From the NCBI RefSeq assembly GCF_004795055.1, contig NZ_SSBJ01000054.1, positions 1 through 37,527 on the forward strand: DNA of 37,527 bases, written 5' to 3'. Position 1 is the first letter of the stretch. Every line of letters begins with the position of its first letter. The translations under genes and the position numbers were made by a program. Below are positions 17,097-25,780 of the stretch, piece after piece. The stretch is from Streptomyces sp. A1136. GTDB lineage: Bacteria; Actinomycetota; Actinomycetes; Streptomycetales; Streptomycetaceae. The notes beneath the pieces are model-generated. The model saw nothing but the letters and a program-made list of their open reading frames with translations. It was not told where the DNA came from and made no database searches.

Positions 17097-17819
17097 GTGT
17101 GGGAGCGGGTGTTGTTGGCGGGGGTGGCGCGGATGGCGGGGGTAACCCGGGCCGCGGTGGTGAACTGGCGCCGCCGGCACGGCGACTTCCCGGAGCCGGT
17201 GGCGGGCACGGACGTGCGCCCGCAGTTCGACCGCCCCCAGGTGGTTGCCTGGCTGCTGGCTCACGACAAGATCGGAATCCCCACGGGGCCCACGGTCGCC
17301 CCGCTGGTGTTGGCCGGAACCGGGGGCGCCACCCGCCGGTTCCGGCTCGATGACCCGCACCTGGTCCTGGCCGACGACCCGGCGTGGGAGGACGTGTTGT
17401 CCGGTTGGTCCACCGACACGGACGCCGACACGGTGGCCGAGCTGGTGGCCGGCGAGTTCGGGGCGTCGCTTCGCCGGCTGACCGCGCCCGGCACCAACCC
17501 GTTGGCGGTCATGGGCGAGGTGCGGGTGATCGACCGGTTCCGGTCCGGGTCCGGTGGCCTGCGCCTCACCCTGGCCTGGCCGGCCGGCCTGCGGGGCGCC
17601 GCCTCGGCGGGCTCGGTCGGCGTGGTCCGCCACGCGGTGGCCTACGTCGGCCCGGGGGAGGCGTGCGCGTGCAAGCGGCACGACTGCGGGGGAGTCGTCC
17701 CCGTCAACTGGTGCCGCGAGCACGGGACGGAGGCCTCGCCGGTGATGGAGTGGCATCCCGGCGGCGGAATCCGCTGCACTCTCCTGGCCGGGAGGAGCGC
17801 CGTAACGGCGGGCCGTTGA
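17097..17819 (+). CDS. HTH DNA-binding protein, probably 5'-truncated
   Basis: 240 residues from GTG 17097. Residues 8-60 contain an AlpA/MerR-like helix-turn-helix (VARMAGVTRAAVVNWRRRHG, then PQFDRPQVVAWLLAHD), the type found at the N-terminus of some actinomycete DNA-modifying proteins and plasmid-borne regulators. The rest (FRLDDPHLVLADDPAWEDVL, and a Cys/His-rich CACKRHDCGG...WCREHG near residues 190-210 that could bind a metal) is unfamiliar. The start lies a few bases from helicase remnant B, so the original N-terminus may be lost. A bidirectional terminator follows. Confidence 0.65.
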   Translation: MWERVLLAGVARMAGVTRAAVVNWRRRHGDFPEPVAGTDVRPQFDRPQVVAWLLAHDKIGIPTGPTVAPLVLAGTGGATRRFRLDDPHLVLADDPAWEDVLSGWSTDTDADTVAELVAGEFGASLRRLTAPGTNPLAVMGEVRVIDRFRSGSGGLRLTLAWPAGLRGAASAGSVGVVRHAVAYVGPGEACACKRHDCGGVVPVNWCREHGTEASPVMEWHPGGGIRCTLLAGRSAVTAGR

Positions 17820-17841
17820 CCCGCCGCCGGCGTGCGGGTGT

Positions 17842-17868
17842 GGGGGACGGCCTCGGTGACCGTCCCCC
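17842..17868. terminator. Bidirectional hairpin terminator between convergent genes
   Basis: 9-bp stem GGGGGACGG / CCGTCCCCC with a 9-base loop, placed exactly between the plus-strand HTH gene and the minus-strand TPR gene. Confidence 0.75.
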
Positions 17869-17873
17869 GTGGT

Positions 17874-18770
17874 TCAGGCCTGGATCTCCGCGAGGAGCAT
17901 GCGCAGGGTCAGGCTGTGCTTTTCCGGGGGCAGGGCGTTCATCGCAGTGGTGGCGTGGGCGATGCCGCCAGCCCGGTCGCCGGAACGGGCGAGCATCAGC
18001 CCCCGGTGCAGCTCCAGGTGCGTCGCGAAACGCGGCAGGGAGGCGGGCAGTTCGGCGAGGGCCTGGTCCTGCGCCTCGGTCGCGGCGCGTTCGTCGCCGA
18101 GGCGGGCCAGGAGCAGGGATCGGAAGACGTTCAGGCGCCACCAGGGCACGGCGTAGTCGGAGGCCTGCTCATGTGATCCGGCGGTGTCGAAGATCCGCCG
18201 GCCTCGGGCGTCCAGGTCCATGGCGGTGGCCCGGTCGCCGCGCAGCGCGGCGGCGTGCGCTTTGCCGTAGACGGCGTTGAGCAGCCCGAGTGGCCGGTCG
18301 GACAGGGAGAGGGCCTGGTCCGCGAGGACGTCCGCGACGCCGAGCGAGGCCCCCTCGTAGCCGAGGGCGATCGCCGCCCGCCCCCGCACCCACACCCGCA
18401 CCCGCACGCCGGGGTCGGTGGATTGGTCGGTGGCGGTGGCGGCCATCCGGTACCATCGCACGGCCGCGCTCCCGTCGCTGCCGGGGAACGTCTTGGCGTG
18501 CAGGGTCATCAACCGTGCCGCCGCCGACCACAGCCGCGGCTGCTCCAGTTGTTGTTGGATGACGACCAGTTCCCCGGCCACGCTGCGTTGGATGTCGGCC
18601 GCGCCCATCGACATGTAGTCCGTGCCGTACGCGGCCAGCTTGGCCTCCCACTCCTCGACGTCGGGTCCGCCGTTCAGGCGGGCGGCGAACCCGCGGGCCA
18701 GCAGGTCGGAGGTGACGACGGGGGCTATGGCGGTGCCGGCCACGTCGGTCAGGAACGTACGGCGCATCAT
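17874..18770 (-). CDS. TPR-like sensor partner of an XRE regulator
   Basis: 298 residues of repeated helical pairs (for example GKAHAAALRGDRATAMDLDA and LELHRGLMLARSGDRAGGIA) with the 34-residue spacing of tetratricopeptide repeats, ending LTLRMLLAEIQA. In Streptomyces such regions usually form the C-terminal part of XRE-type regulators and are thought to sense partners. Here the HTH part is a separate gene (18767-18973) whose stop overlaps this start as ATGA. The two are thus coupled and probably act together, or are a split former single protein. Confidence 0.75.
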   Translation of the reverse strand: MMRRTFLTDVAGTAIAPVVTSDLLARGFAARLNGGPDVEEWEAKLAAYGTDYMSMGAADIQRSVAGELVVIQQQLEQPRLWSAAARLMTLHAKTFPGSDGSAAVRWYRMAATATDQSTDPGVRVRVWVRGRAAIALGYEGASLGVADVLADQALSLSDRPLGLLNAVYGKAHAAALRGDRATAMDLDARGRRIFDTAGSHEQASDYAVPWWRLNVFRSLLLARLGDERAATEAQDQALAELPASLPRFATHLELHRGLMLARSGDRAGGIAHATTAMNALPPEKHSLTLRMLLAEIQA

Positions 18771-18973
18771 GGGGTCCTCCAGCACGCATCCAGCACCCGC
18801 GACAGTGCCGCGAGATAGGAGCCCCCCGGAGCGACCTTCCCGCGCTCGCGCTCCCACCGCGCGATGTACTCCCGCGTCAGCGTCCCGTGCGCGGTGTTGA
18901 TCTCGTCGGCCAGACGGGCCTGCGACCAACCGTGCGCGGTACGCAGGTTGCGGATCAACTCCCCGATGTCCAT
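18767..18973 (-). CDS. XRE-family helix-turn-helix protein
   Basis: 68 residues: MDIGELIRNLRTAHGWSQAR then LADEINTAHGTLTREYIARW. This is a complete Cro/C1-type HTH with the typical S-Q-x-x-L-A core and a short C-terminal tail. It is divergent from the small genes at 19066 and 19266 across a 92-bp gap, so it probably regulates them or itself. It is translationally coupled to the TPR gene downstream. Confidence 0.85.
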   Translation of the reverse strand: MDIGELIRNLRTAHGWSQARLADEINTAHGTLTREYIARWERERGKVAPGGSYLAALSRVLDACWRTP

Positions 18974-19065
18974 GCGCCCCGTCTTGCGCCCCTCAATGCC
19001 CCTGCCCGTAGATTTTCTTCGGGTCGAAGGTATGGGGACCGGCCCCTTGGTGAAGAGGTGTCCTT

Positions 19066-19269
19066 ATGGCAGAAACGACCGACCACAGCAGCGCCCGCCG
19101 GGAAGCCCTCAAGCTCTTCGCCCCGCCTTTGATCACGCCTTCCCCGGCCTGCGCCCGCTGCCAGGACTACGCGCACCGACGCGACAGTGCCACCGGCCCC
19201 CTGCGGGGCACGGTGGGCACGGACATACAGGTCCTGATGAAGCGCTGTGTGCGGGCCGACCACCGGTGA
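19066..19269 (+). CDS. Small hypothetical protein next to an XRE regulator
   Basis: 67 residues (MAETTDHSSARREALKLFAP to KRCVRADHR), with a CARC motif near residue 29 and another Cys near the end. The ribosome site GAGGTG lies 7 bases before the ATG. Its stop overlaps the next gene's GTG as GTGA. In streptomycetes, XRE-TPR regulators are often paired with one or two tiny genes; this has the same layout, but I do not recognise the family. Confidence 0.6.
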   Translation: MAETTDHSSARREALKLFAPPLITPSPACARCQDYAHRRDSATGPLRGTVGTDIQVLMKRCVRADHR

Positions 19270-19636
19270 GGGGCCGCCGGTACGCCGTCGGGCAGAGGGT
19301 GCTCGACCGTGACCGCCAGGCCCACGGCGTCGTCGTCGGTGTCTACCCTTCTCCGTTGGTGGTGCGCCTGGTGGACGCGTCCGGGTTCCAGTGGATCGCC
19401 CGCACCGTCGCGTGTGAGGAGCTCGACGCGCAGCCGACCGTCCGGGTCCCGGCGGGGCGCGTCCGGGTGGACGTGCCGCCCATGGAGCTGCGGGTGGGGG
19501 ACCAGGTCCCGGCCGGCTGGCCGCCATCACCGACCTGCGTTACCGCCCCGGTGCCGCCCGCACCATGATCCTGGACAACGGCAGCTACGCCGTCGTGCAC
19601 CGCGCGGTGCGCGTCTACCGTCCCCGCACCGGCTGA
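19266..19636 (+). pseudogene. Small hypothetical protein, frameshifted
   Basis: GTG 19266, coupled by GTGA overlap to the upstream gene. The product VRGRRYAVGQRVLDRDRQAH, continuing to VGDQVPAGW, then breaks down into Pro-rich residues ending at 19568. The frame next to it continues sensibly with AAITDLRYRPGAARTMILDN and VVHRAVRVYRPRTG to 19636. A one-base indel near 19520 therefore separates the two halves. It is a beta-rich, basic protein of unknown function. A sequencing error would restore a protein of about 123 residues. Confidence 0.55.
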
Positions 19637-19848
19637 GTGGCGAAGAAGTACGCAGAAACGGCGCCGGCAACCACCCTCACAGGCCACCGCACCCACCGGT
19701 GGCCCAGCCGGTTGCCGTGACGCCGCGCGGCGAGGGCGCCGGCCGTGATGGTGGGCGTTGCGGGGTTGCGGCACGGGCAGGGGTTCGATTAGCCAACTCG
19801 CGCGTGTCCGCCCGAGCTGGTCACCCAGATCAATAACGTAGCGCTCTT

Positions 19849-20645
19849 TCAGGCCAGTGGCTGGTAGTAGGCGATGTCGTGGTCGGTGGTGGTGTCGGGT
19901 GGTGTGTGGGTGGGGGCTGGTTCGCTGTTCTTGTAGGTGTTGATGAGGAGAGCCGTGATGGTGCCGAGGAGGGTGGTCAGCCCGGTGCCGAGGAACCACC
20001 AGCCGGCGGTGGTCGGCTCCGATGTCGCGATCGGGCCGGGGGTGTGGTTGAACAACGCGAGGAAGACGAGTGTCAGACCGGCCGCGACACCGCCCGCAGT
20101 GGACAGCCACATCCAGTCGCGGCCGGTGGGTGAGGGCTGCGGCGCCGCGCTCCGGCCGTCTGCCGGTACCGTGCCAGGATCCTCGTCCCGGCCGGGAACG
20201 TCTGCTGTGCTGTGACCGCCGTCCGAGATGCAGTCGGCCTGCTGATGCGCCGTGCCCGGGCTTCCGGCCTGCGTTGACACCCCGGAAACGCCTGCGCTCT
20301 GCTCCTTGATGAGCCGGCGGTTCTGTGCGCGCAGCACCGCGGCTTCCTGCTGGAGCAGACGCACCTGTTCACGCTGTTCGCTGAGTTCCGCCTCGACCTG
20401 GTGGATGTACTCCTGGGCATGGCGCAGAATCTCGTCCTGTTCCTGGCCGCGGGCGGTGAGGAGTTCGGCTGCGCCCTCGGCGGTGCGCGCGCGTTCGAGG
20501 GCTGCGTCCAGCTGCGAGGCGAGCCGGTCGGCCCTCTCCTCCAGCAGCCCCAGACGTGCGTCGGACACCTGCTGGGCCTGCTGGTGCTGCGCCCGCAGGC
20601 GCCGGATGTCTTCCTCAAGCTGGGCGAGTTTGACGACGGGAGCGC
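19849..20645 (-). CDS. Coiled-coil membrane protein, 5'-truncated by fusion
   Basis: From about 20645 the minus strand encodes a long coiled coil (KLAQLEEDIRRLRAQHQQAQ to EAAVLRAQNRRLIKEQ), a polar linker and two membrane helices (WLSTAGGVAAGLTLVFLALF and WWFLGTGLTTLLGTITALLI), with a short tail. There is no start codon at the coiled-coil end. Upstream in frame lies unrelated helicase sequence (remnant C), so the N-terminus was replaced by recombination. Such proteins are common and uncharacterised in streptomycetes. Confidence 0.6.
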
Positions 20646-20820
20646 CGCTGGCGGCCCGTTCTTTGCGCCCTTGTGCCGGAGGTTGGCCATGTACTGGCCG
20701 ATGGGCACCATCTCGTCGTCCTCGCCCCACATCGCGTCCTGCCGGGGGCGCCAGGTGCCCGTGGCCCGCCGGTAGGAACGGAGCACGGCGAGCTTGGCCT
20801 CCCACGCCTCCTCGCCGCGG
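20645..20820 (-). pseudogene. Helicase-associated-domain remnant C
   Basis: Minus strand: GEEAWEAKLAVLRSYRRATG then PRQDAMWGEDDEMVPIGQYM. It is nearly the same as a segment of the helicase at 13579-15337 but retains only one repeat. It is joined at 20645 to the coiled-coil gene. Confidence 0.75.
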
Positions 20821-21156
20821 TCTGCGCCGCCACCAGAGTTGTTGAGACGGGTGGCCTGAGTGGGCGGGCGTTGGGCAGACGGCCTTGAGGAATCGATCCT
20901 CAGGCCAGAGTGATGCAAATCGGCCACAGTGCTGAACGGCCAGTAGTGTGCCCCCGGCGTCGCACCCCGCCGGAGCGGGGTAGAGGCGGCTCGTGGTGCG
21001 GTAGTCGATTGTTAAACAAATAAGATTCGGCCAAAGCGTCAAGAGATCACTTGCGCTGGATCCGTGGCGTGTGAAAGGTTTCTTTTCGGCGCGACGACCA
21101 TCGCGTTTCGGTTGCCGTCGGTTCGTCAAGGCAACATGTACGGGGGAGATTTAAGA
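20821..21156. other. Stretch without a supported gene
   Basis: About 335 bp. An unusually AT-rich patch (ATTGTTAAACAAATAAG, 21008-21024), with a small TTGTT/AACAA symmetry, could be part of a promoter or operator for the tiny ORF downstream. Nothing else was recognised. Confidence 0.35.
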
Positions 21157-21249
21157 ATGTACTACCGCTATGGCCTAAGTCACATGACGGGCACTTTTGG
21201 TGATGGGTTTACGACGGGTCGAGCCTCGACGCAGTCAGCTCCCCGCTAA
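21157..21249 (+). CDS. 30-residue peptide ORF with strong ribosome site
   Basis: ATG 21157 is preceded by GGGGGAG with an 8-base spacer. The product starts MYYRYGLSHMTGTFGDG and ends TQSAPR. An earlier in-frame ATG (21136) would add seven residues. The composition (Tyr, Gly, Thr, Ser) is unlike background. The TAA is immediately followed by the MITE at 21250, so the ORF may be the surviving 5' end of a longer gene. It could be a small peptide, a leader or chance. Confidence 0.35.
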   Translation: MYYRYGLSHMTGTFGDGFTTGRASTQSAPR

Positions 21250-21391
21250 GGCTGTCCCGTAACTACTGGGGCCGCCTGAGAGTGTCCGGTTTGCCCGGTT
21301 GGGTTGACCTCTGCTGCAAGGCGGGACGGTACCGGACACCCGCCTCGTCGACGGCACGCTCGACAGCCCTGCACTGGGTTACGGGACAGCC
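21250..21391. mobile_element. MITE-like element
   Basis: 142 bp bounded by a perfect 14-bp inverted repeat, GGCTGTCCCGTAAC at 21250-21263 and its complement at 21378-21391. It has no coding capacity. The ends resemble those of IS5-type elements in Streptomyces. A second inverted repeat (GTGTCCGGT, 21282-21290 and 21331-21339) is nested inside. No clear target duplication is seen. Confidence 0.75.
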
Positions 21392-21683
21392 CATAGATCG
21401 GGAGTCCGTGCTCCAAGCGGTGTCGTGAAAGCAAAGGGCTTCTCACTGACCTTCGTCGGCATGGCGGGCCTTCTCGCTTTGTGATGGGACCGCCGATGCT
21501 CATCGACGTCGCATCCGTGCAGGCTGAGGCCTATCCAGGGATCGTCGTGCCACTTTCGGTGCGTAGCTGAGTGCCGTCAAACAGCATGCACGGCCCGTGA
21601 GACGAGTCTGCTCTAAGCGCGTTCGGAATGCCGCAGCCGCGCAGTTGTGTAAAGAGACTGCTCTTGAAAACATCGGAAATTCC
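21392..21683. other. Leader region of the RiPP cluster
   Basis: About 290 bp between the MITE and the ABC transporter gene. It should hold the cluster promoter, but I cannot fix its -10/-35 hexamers. A weak GGAA lies 8-9 bases before ATG 21684. No regulator gene is present here or elsewhere in the cluster. Confidence 0.35.
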
Positions 21684-22655
21684 ATGGAAGCCATAGTTGG
21701 CGACGACATTGTCGCGTCCCTTGTCGAAATATCGAAACACTACGGCACCCGCAAAGCGCTGGATGCGGTCAGTTTCGATATTCGTAACGGAGAAGTGTTT
21801 GGGCTCATCGGCCCAAATGGGGCTGGAAAGACAACGCTGCTGGAGTGCCTGACCGGGCTTCGCCACCCGAGTTCTGGCTCGGTGAGGGTCTTGGGTTGTG
21901 ACCCTGCCTCCCGCTCTCCCGAACTGAGACAGCTGATGGCAGTGCAGCCGCAGGAGGCCGCCCTCTTTCCGCAGTTGACAGTTCTGGAGACGGTCGAGCT
22001 TTGGGCTTCCTTTTACGATTCACATGAGCCAGTCGATGAAGTCCTCGACCGTGTCGGTCTGCTGGAGGAGGCGGCCCAGCGTGTCAGGGCTCTATCCGGC
22101 GGGCAGGCTCGACGGCTCCTCCTGGCCGTGACAGTGATTGGCCGGCCGCGCTTTCTCGTGCTGGATGAACCGGCCGCCGGGCTCGACCCGCAAGCCAAGG
22201 AACACCTGTGGGATGTCATCCGGAAGCAACGCGAGGCTGGCGGCACGGTTCTGCTCACGACACACGACATGAACGAGGCCACGGAACTGTGTGATCGGGT
22301 AGCGGTACTCGTCGCGGGGCGCATCGCAGCATGCGACACGCCCGCAAGGCTCGTGTCGGAACTGGCAGCCACCAACAGCGTCACCTTCATGACACCGGCG
22401 GGGGCGGATCTCGGATCGCTGGACTCTCTGCCGGGAGTGACGGCGGTTGAGGTAGAGGTGACGCATGAAGGGCGTCAGTCCGTCCGGGTACGAACGCTGA
22501 ACGGTGACCTGACCCTCCGACGCATCGCGGCGGATGAGCAGCTGGCCGCCACCGACCTGGACATCAGCAAGGGTGGGCTCGACGCAGTGTTCCGCAATCT
22601 CGCCACGATGCACCCACATCAGGAGACGGCGCACACCGGGGAAGGGGGCGAATGA
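21684..22655 (+). CDS. ABC transporter ATP-binding protein (RiPP export or immunity)
   Basis: 323 residues from ATG 21684 (MEAIVGDDIVASLVEISKHY); upstream in-frame residues look non-coding. A complete nucleotide-binding domain is visible: Walker A GPNGAGKT near residue 44, signature ALSGGQARR near 139, Walker B FLVLDEPAAGLDP near 160 and switch His in LLTTHDMNEA near 193. It is of the drug-exporter (DrrA/NodI) type, with a C-terminal extension of about 90 residues. It energises the permease encoded one base downstream of its stop. Its place in the cluster suggests export of, or self-protection against, the mature peptides. Confidence 0.93.
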   Translation: MEAIVGDDIVASLVEISKHYGTRKALDAVSFDIRNGEVFGLIGPNGAGKTTLLECLTGLRHPSSGSVRVLGCDPASRSPELRQLMAVQPQEAALFPQLTVLETVELWASFYDSHEPVDEVLDRVGLLEEAAQRVRALSGGQARRLLLAVTVIGRPRFLVLDEPAAGLDPQAKEHLWDVIRKQREAGGTVLLTTHDMNEATELCDRVAVLVAGRIAACDTPARLVSELAATNSVTFMTPAGADLGSLDSLPGVTAVEVEVTHEGRQSVRVRTLNGDLTLRRIAADEQLAATDLDISKGGLDAVFRNLATMHPHQETAHTGEGGE

Positions 22656-22656
22656 A

Positions 22657-23697
22657 ATGAGCGCGACACCCTCCGCACTGCGGCAGATGATCAGGACTAA
22701 CGCACGGGAACTGTTCCGTGACGGCAAGACCGCCTTCTTCACCGTGCTCTTCCCTCTACTCTTCCTCGCGATGTTCCTGGGCCTCGGCGCGCTCACCGCC
22801 GGCGGCTCCTACCGGATCGCCGTGCTGCCCTCCCCGGACCAGCCGTCGATCGTCGAAAGCCTGGGACACGTCGATGGCTTTCATGCCGAGCCCTGGAAAG
22901 GGACGGAGCCACCCTCGACCGGTGACCTGGCTGGATATGACGCCATCGTCACCGTTTCCGGCCGGGAAGCCGCAGTGGTCGTCGACGCTTCGAGATTCGG
23001 CGCTCTGAAAGGTCTGCGGACCGGCCTCGGCGCCAGCGGCGTCGACGATTCCCTGATCGACTTCCGTACACCGGACGGGGGTGTGCCCTTCGACCCCCTC
23101 AAAGCGGCACTACCGACCGGCTTGCTCATGGTCCTGATGTCGACGGCCTTCTTCGGCACGGCAACCCCGCTGATAGCACTGAGGACGCGCGGCACCTTGC
23201 GACTGCTGGGGACCACACCTCTGCGCCGTATGACCTTCGTGCTAGCCCAGGCACCGGTCCGGCTGGCCTTGGTCGTCGTCCAACTGGTGATCCTGGGAGC
23301 GGTGGCCGTCGTCATGGACTTCATGTCCATCGCCGACACCATGCGGTTGATGTGCACGGGTTTGCTCGGTGCTGTGATGCTGTTCGCCTTCGGCTATCTG
23401 ATCGCGGCCCGCCTGCGCAACGCCGAAGTAGTCAACGGACTGCTGGGCCTACTGATGCCGGTGCTGCTCTTCTTCAGCGGACTATTCCTGCCCCTCAGCA
23501 TGCTGCCGTCCGTCATCACGACCGTGTCCGACGTGCTGCCCACCACTTATCTGGTGGACGCCTTCAACCACGACCTGAACGAGGCCGCCACTGCGCAGAG
23601 CCTCACTACCGACTGGTTGGTCCTCCTCGCCGCGACGGCCCTCTTCGGCGGGCTTGCCGCCTGGTTGTTCCGATGGGACCAGGGAGAAGACAGATGA
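22657..23697 (+). CDS. ABC-2 type permease (RiPP export or immunity)
   Basis: 346 residues from ATG 22657. One membrane helix lies near residue 25 (VLFPLLFLAMFLGLGAL), followed by an extracytoplasmic loop of about 120 residues. A C-terminal block of about five helices follows (TAFFGTATPLIALR, VVVQLVILGAVAVVMDF, GLLMPVLLFFSGLFLPLSML, LLAATALFGGLAAWLF). This is the ABC-2/YhgE-like topology of half-size exporters that dimerise. The start is coupled to the ATPase stop, and its own stop overlaps the YcaO start as ATGA. Confidence 0.9.
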   Translation: MSATPSALRQMIRTNARELFRDGKTAFFTVLFPLLFLAMFLGLGALTAGGSYRIAVLPSPDQPSIVESLGHVDGFHAEPWKGTEPPSTGDLAGYDAIVTVSGREAAVVVDASRFGALKGLRTGLGASGVDDSLIDFRTPDGGVPFDPLKAALPTGLLMVLMSTAFFGTATPLIALRTRGTLRLLGTTPLRRMTFVLAQAPVRLALVVVQLVILGAVAVVMDFMSIADTMRLMCTGLLGAVMLFAFGYLIAARLRNAEVVNGLLGLLMPVLLFFSGLFLPLSMLPSVITTVSDVLPTTYLVDAFNHDLNEAATAQSLTTDWLVLLAATALFGGLAAWLFRWDQGEDR

Positions 23698-25028
23698 ACG
23701 CACCTGCTCTGCAGAGTGGCCTCGGCAGACTCACCGACCTCGACGCCCTCGTCGGCCCCTACGGGCTGGTGGAACGAACCTATCGGCTTCCCACTCACCC
23801 CGGTGACCCGCGGTTCCCCATTTTTTCGGCCTCTCTCGGCGACCTTGCTCAGGTTGTCGACAACATTGCCGAATCCACCCGCGGCCGCAGCTCCCGCGGG
23901 GAAATGGACGGGGCCGGCGGGGCTGTGGATCCTGAGCGTGCGGCTCGTCTCAGCGTCGCCGAAGCACTGGAACGCTATGCCACCTCTGTGGTCCAGCCCG
24001 GAAGCGTGATCTGGGCGACAGCAGAGGAACTCGGCGACGAGGCCATGGACCTCATGTCATTCCCCCGCTGCTCTCCCGCAGAACTGGCCCATCCCCGCGC
24101 ACTCACCGTTGACGTCGACACCAAAGCCCCGATGCGCTGGGTCCGCGGATGGTCCCTTACCGCGCAGAAGACCCAGTGGGTGCCCGCTGTAGGAGTGTGG
24201 ATGCACATCGCGCCCCAGTCGAGGGCCGAAAGGTACACAAACCCCATCTCGACAGGCTGCGCCACCCACACCGATCTGGCGCAGGCCCTGGTGAACGCGG
24301 TGTGCGAAGTGGTGGAACGGGACGCCATTGCTCTGACTTGGTACCAGCGTCTGGCTTTGCCGCGCATTGATTTCGACATGGTGCCGGAGAACCTGGCTCC
24401 GTTCTTGGAGAAGTCACGCAACAGCTTGGTGGAGACCGCCTTCTTTGACGCGACGACCGACCTCGGGATCCCGACGATCTACTCGGTTGACCTCTCTCCG
24501 AACAACGAGGTTCTGGGTCAGATGGTCATGTGCAACACGAGCCTGGACCCGGTCGACAGCGTGGCCAAAATTGTCCGTGAATCGGCGTCCTCACGTATCG
24601 CCATGCAGGTGCCACGTGAGATGCCCCCATCCGTGGACGACTTCATGCACGTCTTCCACGGGGCGGCTTATATGGGCCGACCGGATCGCAGGACCGACTT
24701 CGACTTCCTGCTCGAAGGTCGGGCCCGCCGACCCCTCAGCGAACTGCCCGTACTTGTGACCGGCGACAGCCGACAGGACCTGGCGCTCCTCGTGCAGCGC
24801 TTGAAGCAGTCCGGATGTGACTTGGTAGCCGTGGAATGCACCACGGACGAGGCCCGTGATGTCGGATTCCGCGTAGTGCGCGTCATCATCCCGCAGTTGA
24901 TGCCACTGTCCTTTACCCATCGCGCTCGTTACCTGGCACACCCTCGGCTGTACGAGGCACCCGCCCGCATGGGCTACCCCGTGCACATGGAGGCGGACAT
25001 CAACCCGCACCCGCAGCCCTTCGCCTGA
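23694..25028 (+). CDS. YcaO-domain cyclodehydratase
   Basis: 444 residues from ATG 23694. YcaO enzymes activate peptide amide oxygens with ATP, so that Cys, Ser and Thr side chains cyclise to thiazolines and oxazolines. ATP/Mg-site motifs are SVAEALERYAT near residue 87 and AVCEVVERDAIAL near 204. The C-terminus ends NPHPQPFA, matching the PxPxP tail required by azoline-forming YcaOs. There is no fused E1-like domain, so it must rely on the separate partner proteins encoded next. The first residues (LDALVGPYGLVERTYRLP) match the SagD-type N-terminus. Family call is firm. Confidence 0.93.
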   Translation: MNAPALQSGLGRLTDLDALVGPYGLVERTYRLPTHPGDPRFPIFSASLGDLAQVVDNIAESTRGRSSRGEMDGAGGAVDPERAARLSVAEALERYATSVVQPGSVIWATAEELGDEAMDLMSFPRCSPAELAHPRALTVDVDTKAPMRWVRGWSLTAQKTQWVPAVGVWMHIAPQSRAERYTNPISTGCATHTDLAQALVNAVCEVVERDAIALTWYQRLALPRIDFDMVPENLAPFLEKSRNSLVETAFFDATTDLGIPTIYSVDLSPNNEVLGQMVMCNTSLDPVDSVAKIVRESASSRIAMQVPREMPPSVDDFMHVFHGAAYMGRPDRRTDFDFLLEGRARRPLSELPVLVTGDSRQDLALLVQRLKQSGCDLVAVECTTDEARDVGFRVVRVIIPQLMPLSFTHRARYLAHPRLYEAPARMGYPVHMEADINPHPQPFA

Positions 25029-25039
25029 CGAGCAGGTCC

Positions 25040-25771
25040 ATGTACATGAATGGGAAGCCAATGACCAAGGTGCACGTGCTCGCCGTAGGCGGGTTCGGAG
25101 CGGCCGTCGCCGATCGGCTACGCCGTGAACGTCACGACCTGGAGATTTCCACGGACCAGGCCGGCTCTCTGGAGCTGACCGCGAGCTGGCCCAACTCCGA
25201 CCTGCGTATCCTCGCCTCTTGGCGGGAGACGCCAAGACTCGCCGAGCTGCTCGACGCACGTTCGGCCGACTGGGGAACCCCTTGGTTCCCCGTGCTCGCC
25301 GAACACCCCCGGCTGCGAGTGGGTCCCGTGGTAGTCCCCGGCGCCGGTGCCTGCTACCGCTGCTTCCGCAAGCGCCGGGCACAGCACGAGCGGGACGCGA
25401 CACACCTCGCGACCTTGCACGCACATTACGACGCCTTCCCCGAGTCCGGCCCCGAGGGCTTCCTGCCCCAGCATGTGGACATGTCCGCCGGCATGGCCTT
25501 GGACGTGCTGCGGCGGTTCGACGCAGGTGAGGGCAGGCGCTTCGCCGGCACTGTCCGCCACTGGCACCTGTTGGAGCAGCACCTCTCCGGCGGCCGCGTC
25601 GTCGCCGTGCACGCCTGCGACCGATGCCGCCGAGCCCGGACGGTCCCGGCCGAGTCCACCTGGGCCGATCTTGCCCGAGATCTGACACCCCTGCTGACCC
25701 CCCTCGACGAGGGCGCGGTCTTCACTCCGGACGGGCCCCAGGCCGCGTCGTCGACTTCTCCTCACCAGTGA
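25040..25771 (+). CDS. E1/ThiF-like zinc partner of the cyclodehydratase
   Basis: 243 residues from ATG 25040; ATGs at 25046 and 25061 are alternatives. It begins with a strand and Gly-rich turn (VHVLAVGGFGAAVADRLRRE) like the Rossmann start of ThiF/E1 proteins, but lacks a full ATP site. Two CxxC motifs, CYRC near residue 105 and CDRC near 193, form the tetrathiolate zinc site typical of TOMM cyclodehydratase partner proteins. It probably docks with the YcaO and with the RRE protein downstream. It is smaller than usual C proteins. Overall this looks like a separated, zinc-bearing half of an ocin-ThiF protein. Confidence 0.75.
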   Translation: MYMNGKPMTKVHVLAVGGFGAAVADRLRRERHDLEISTDQAGSLELTASWPNSDLRILASWRETPRLAELLDARSADWGTPWFPVLAEHPRLRVGPVVVPGAGACYRCFRKRRAQHERDATHLATLHAHYDAFPESGPEGFLPQHVDMSAGMALDVLRRFDAGEGRRFAGTVRHWHLLEQHLSGGRVVAVHACDRCRRARTVPAESTWADLARDLTPLLTPLDEGAVFTPDGPQAASSTSPHQ

Positions 25772-25780
25772 GGTAGTGCC

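Noticed and set aside
21157..21249. Lasso or lanthipeptide precursor
   Set aside because: No macrolactam acceptor pattern, no Cys, and no lasso B/C proteins nearby. Its leader does not resemble the RiPP precursors at 28333.
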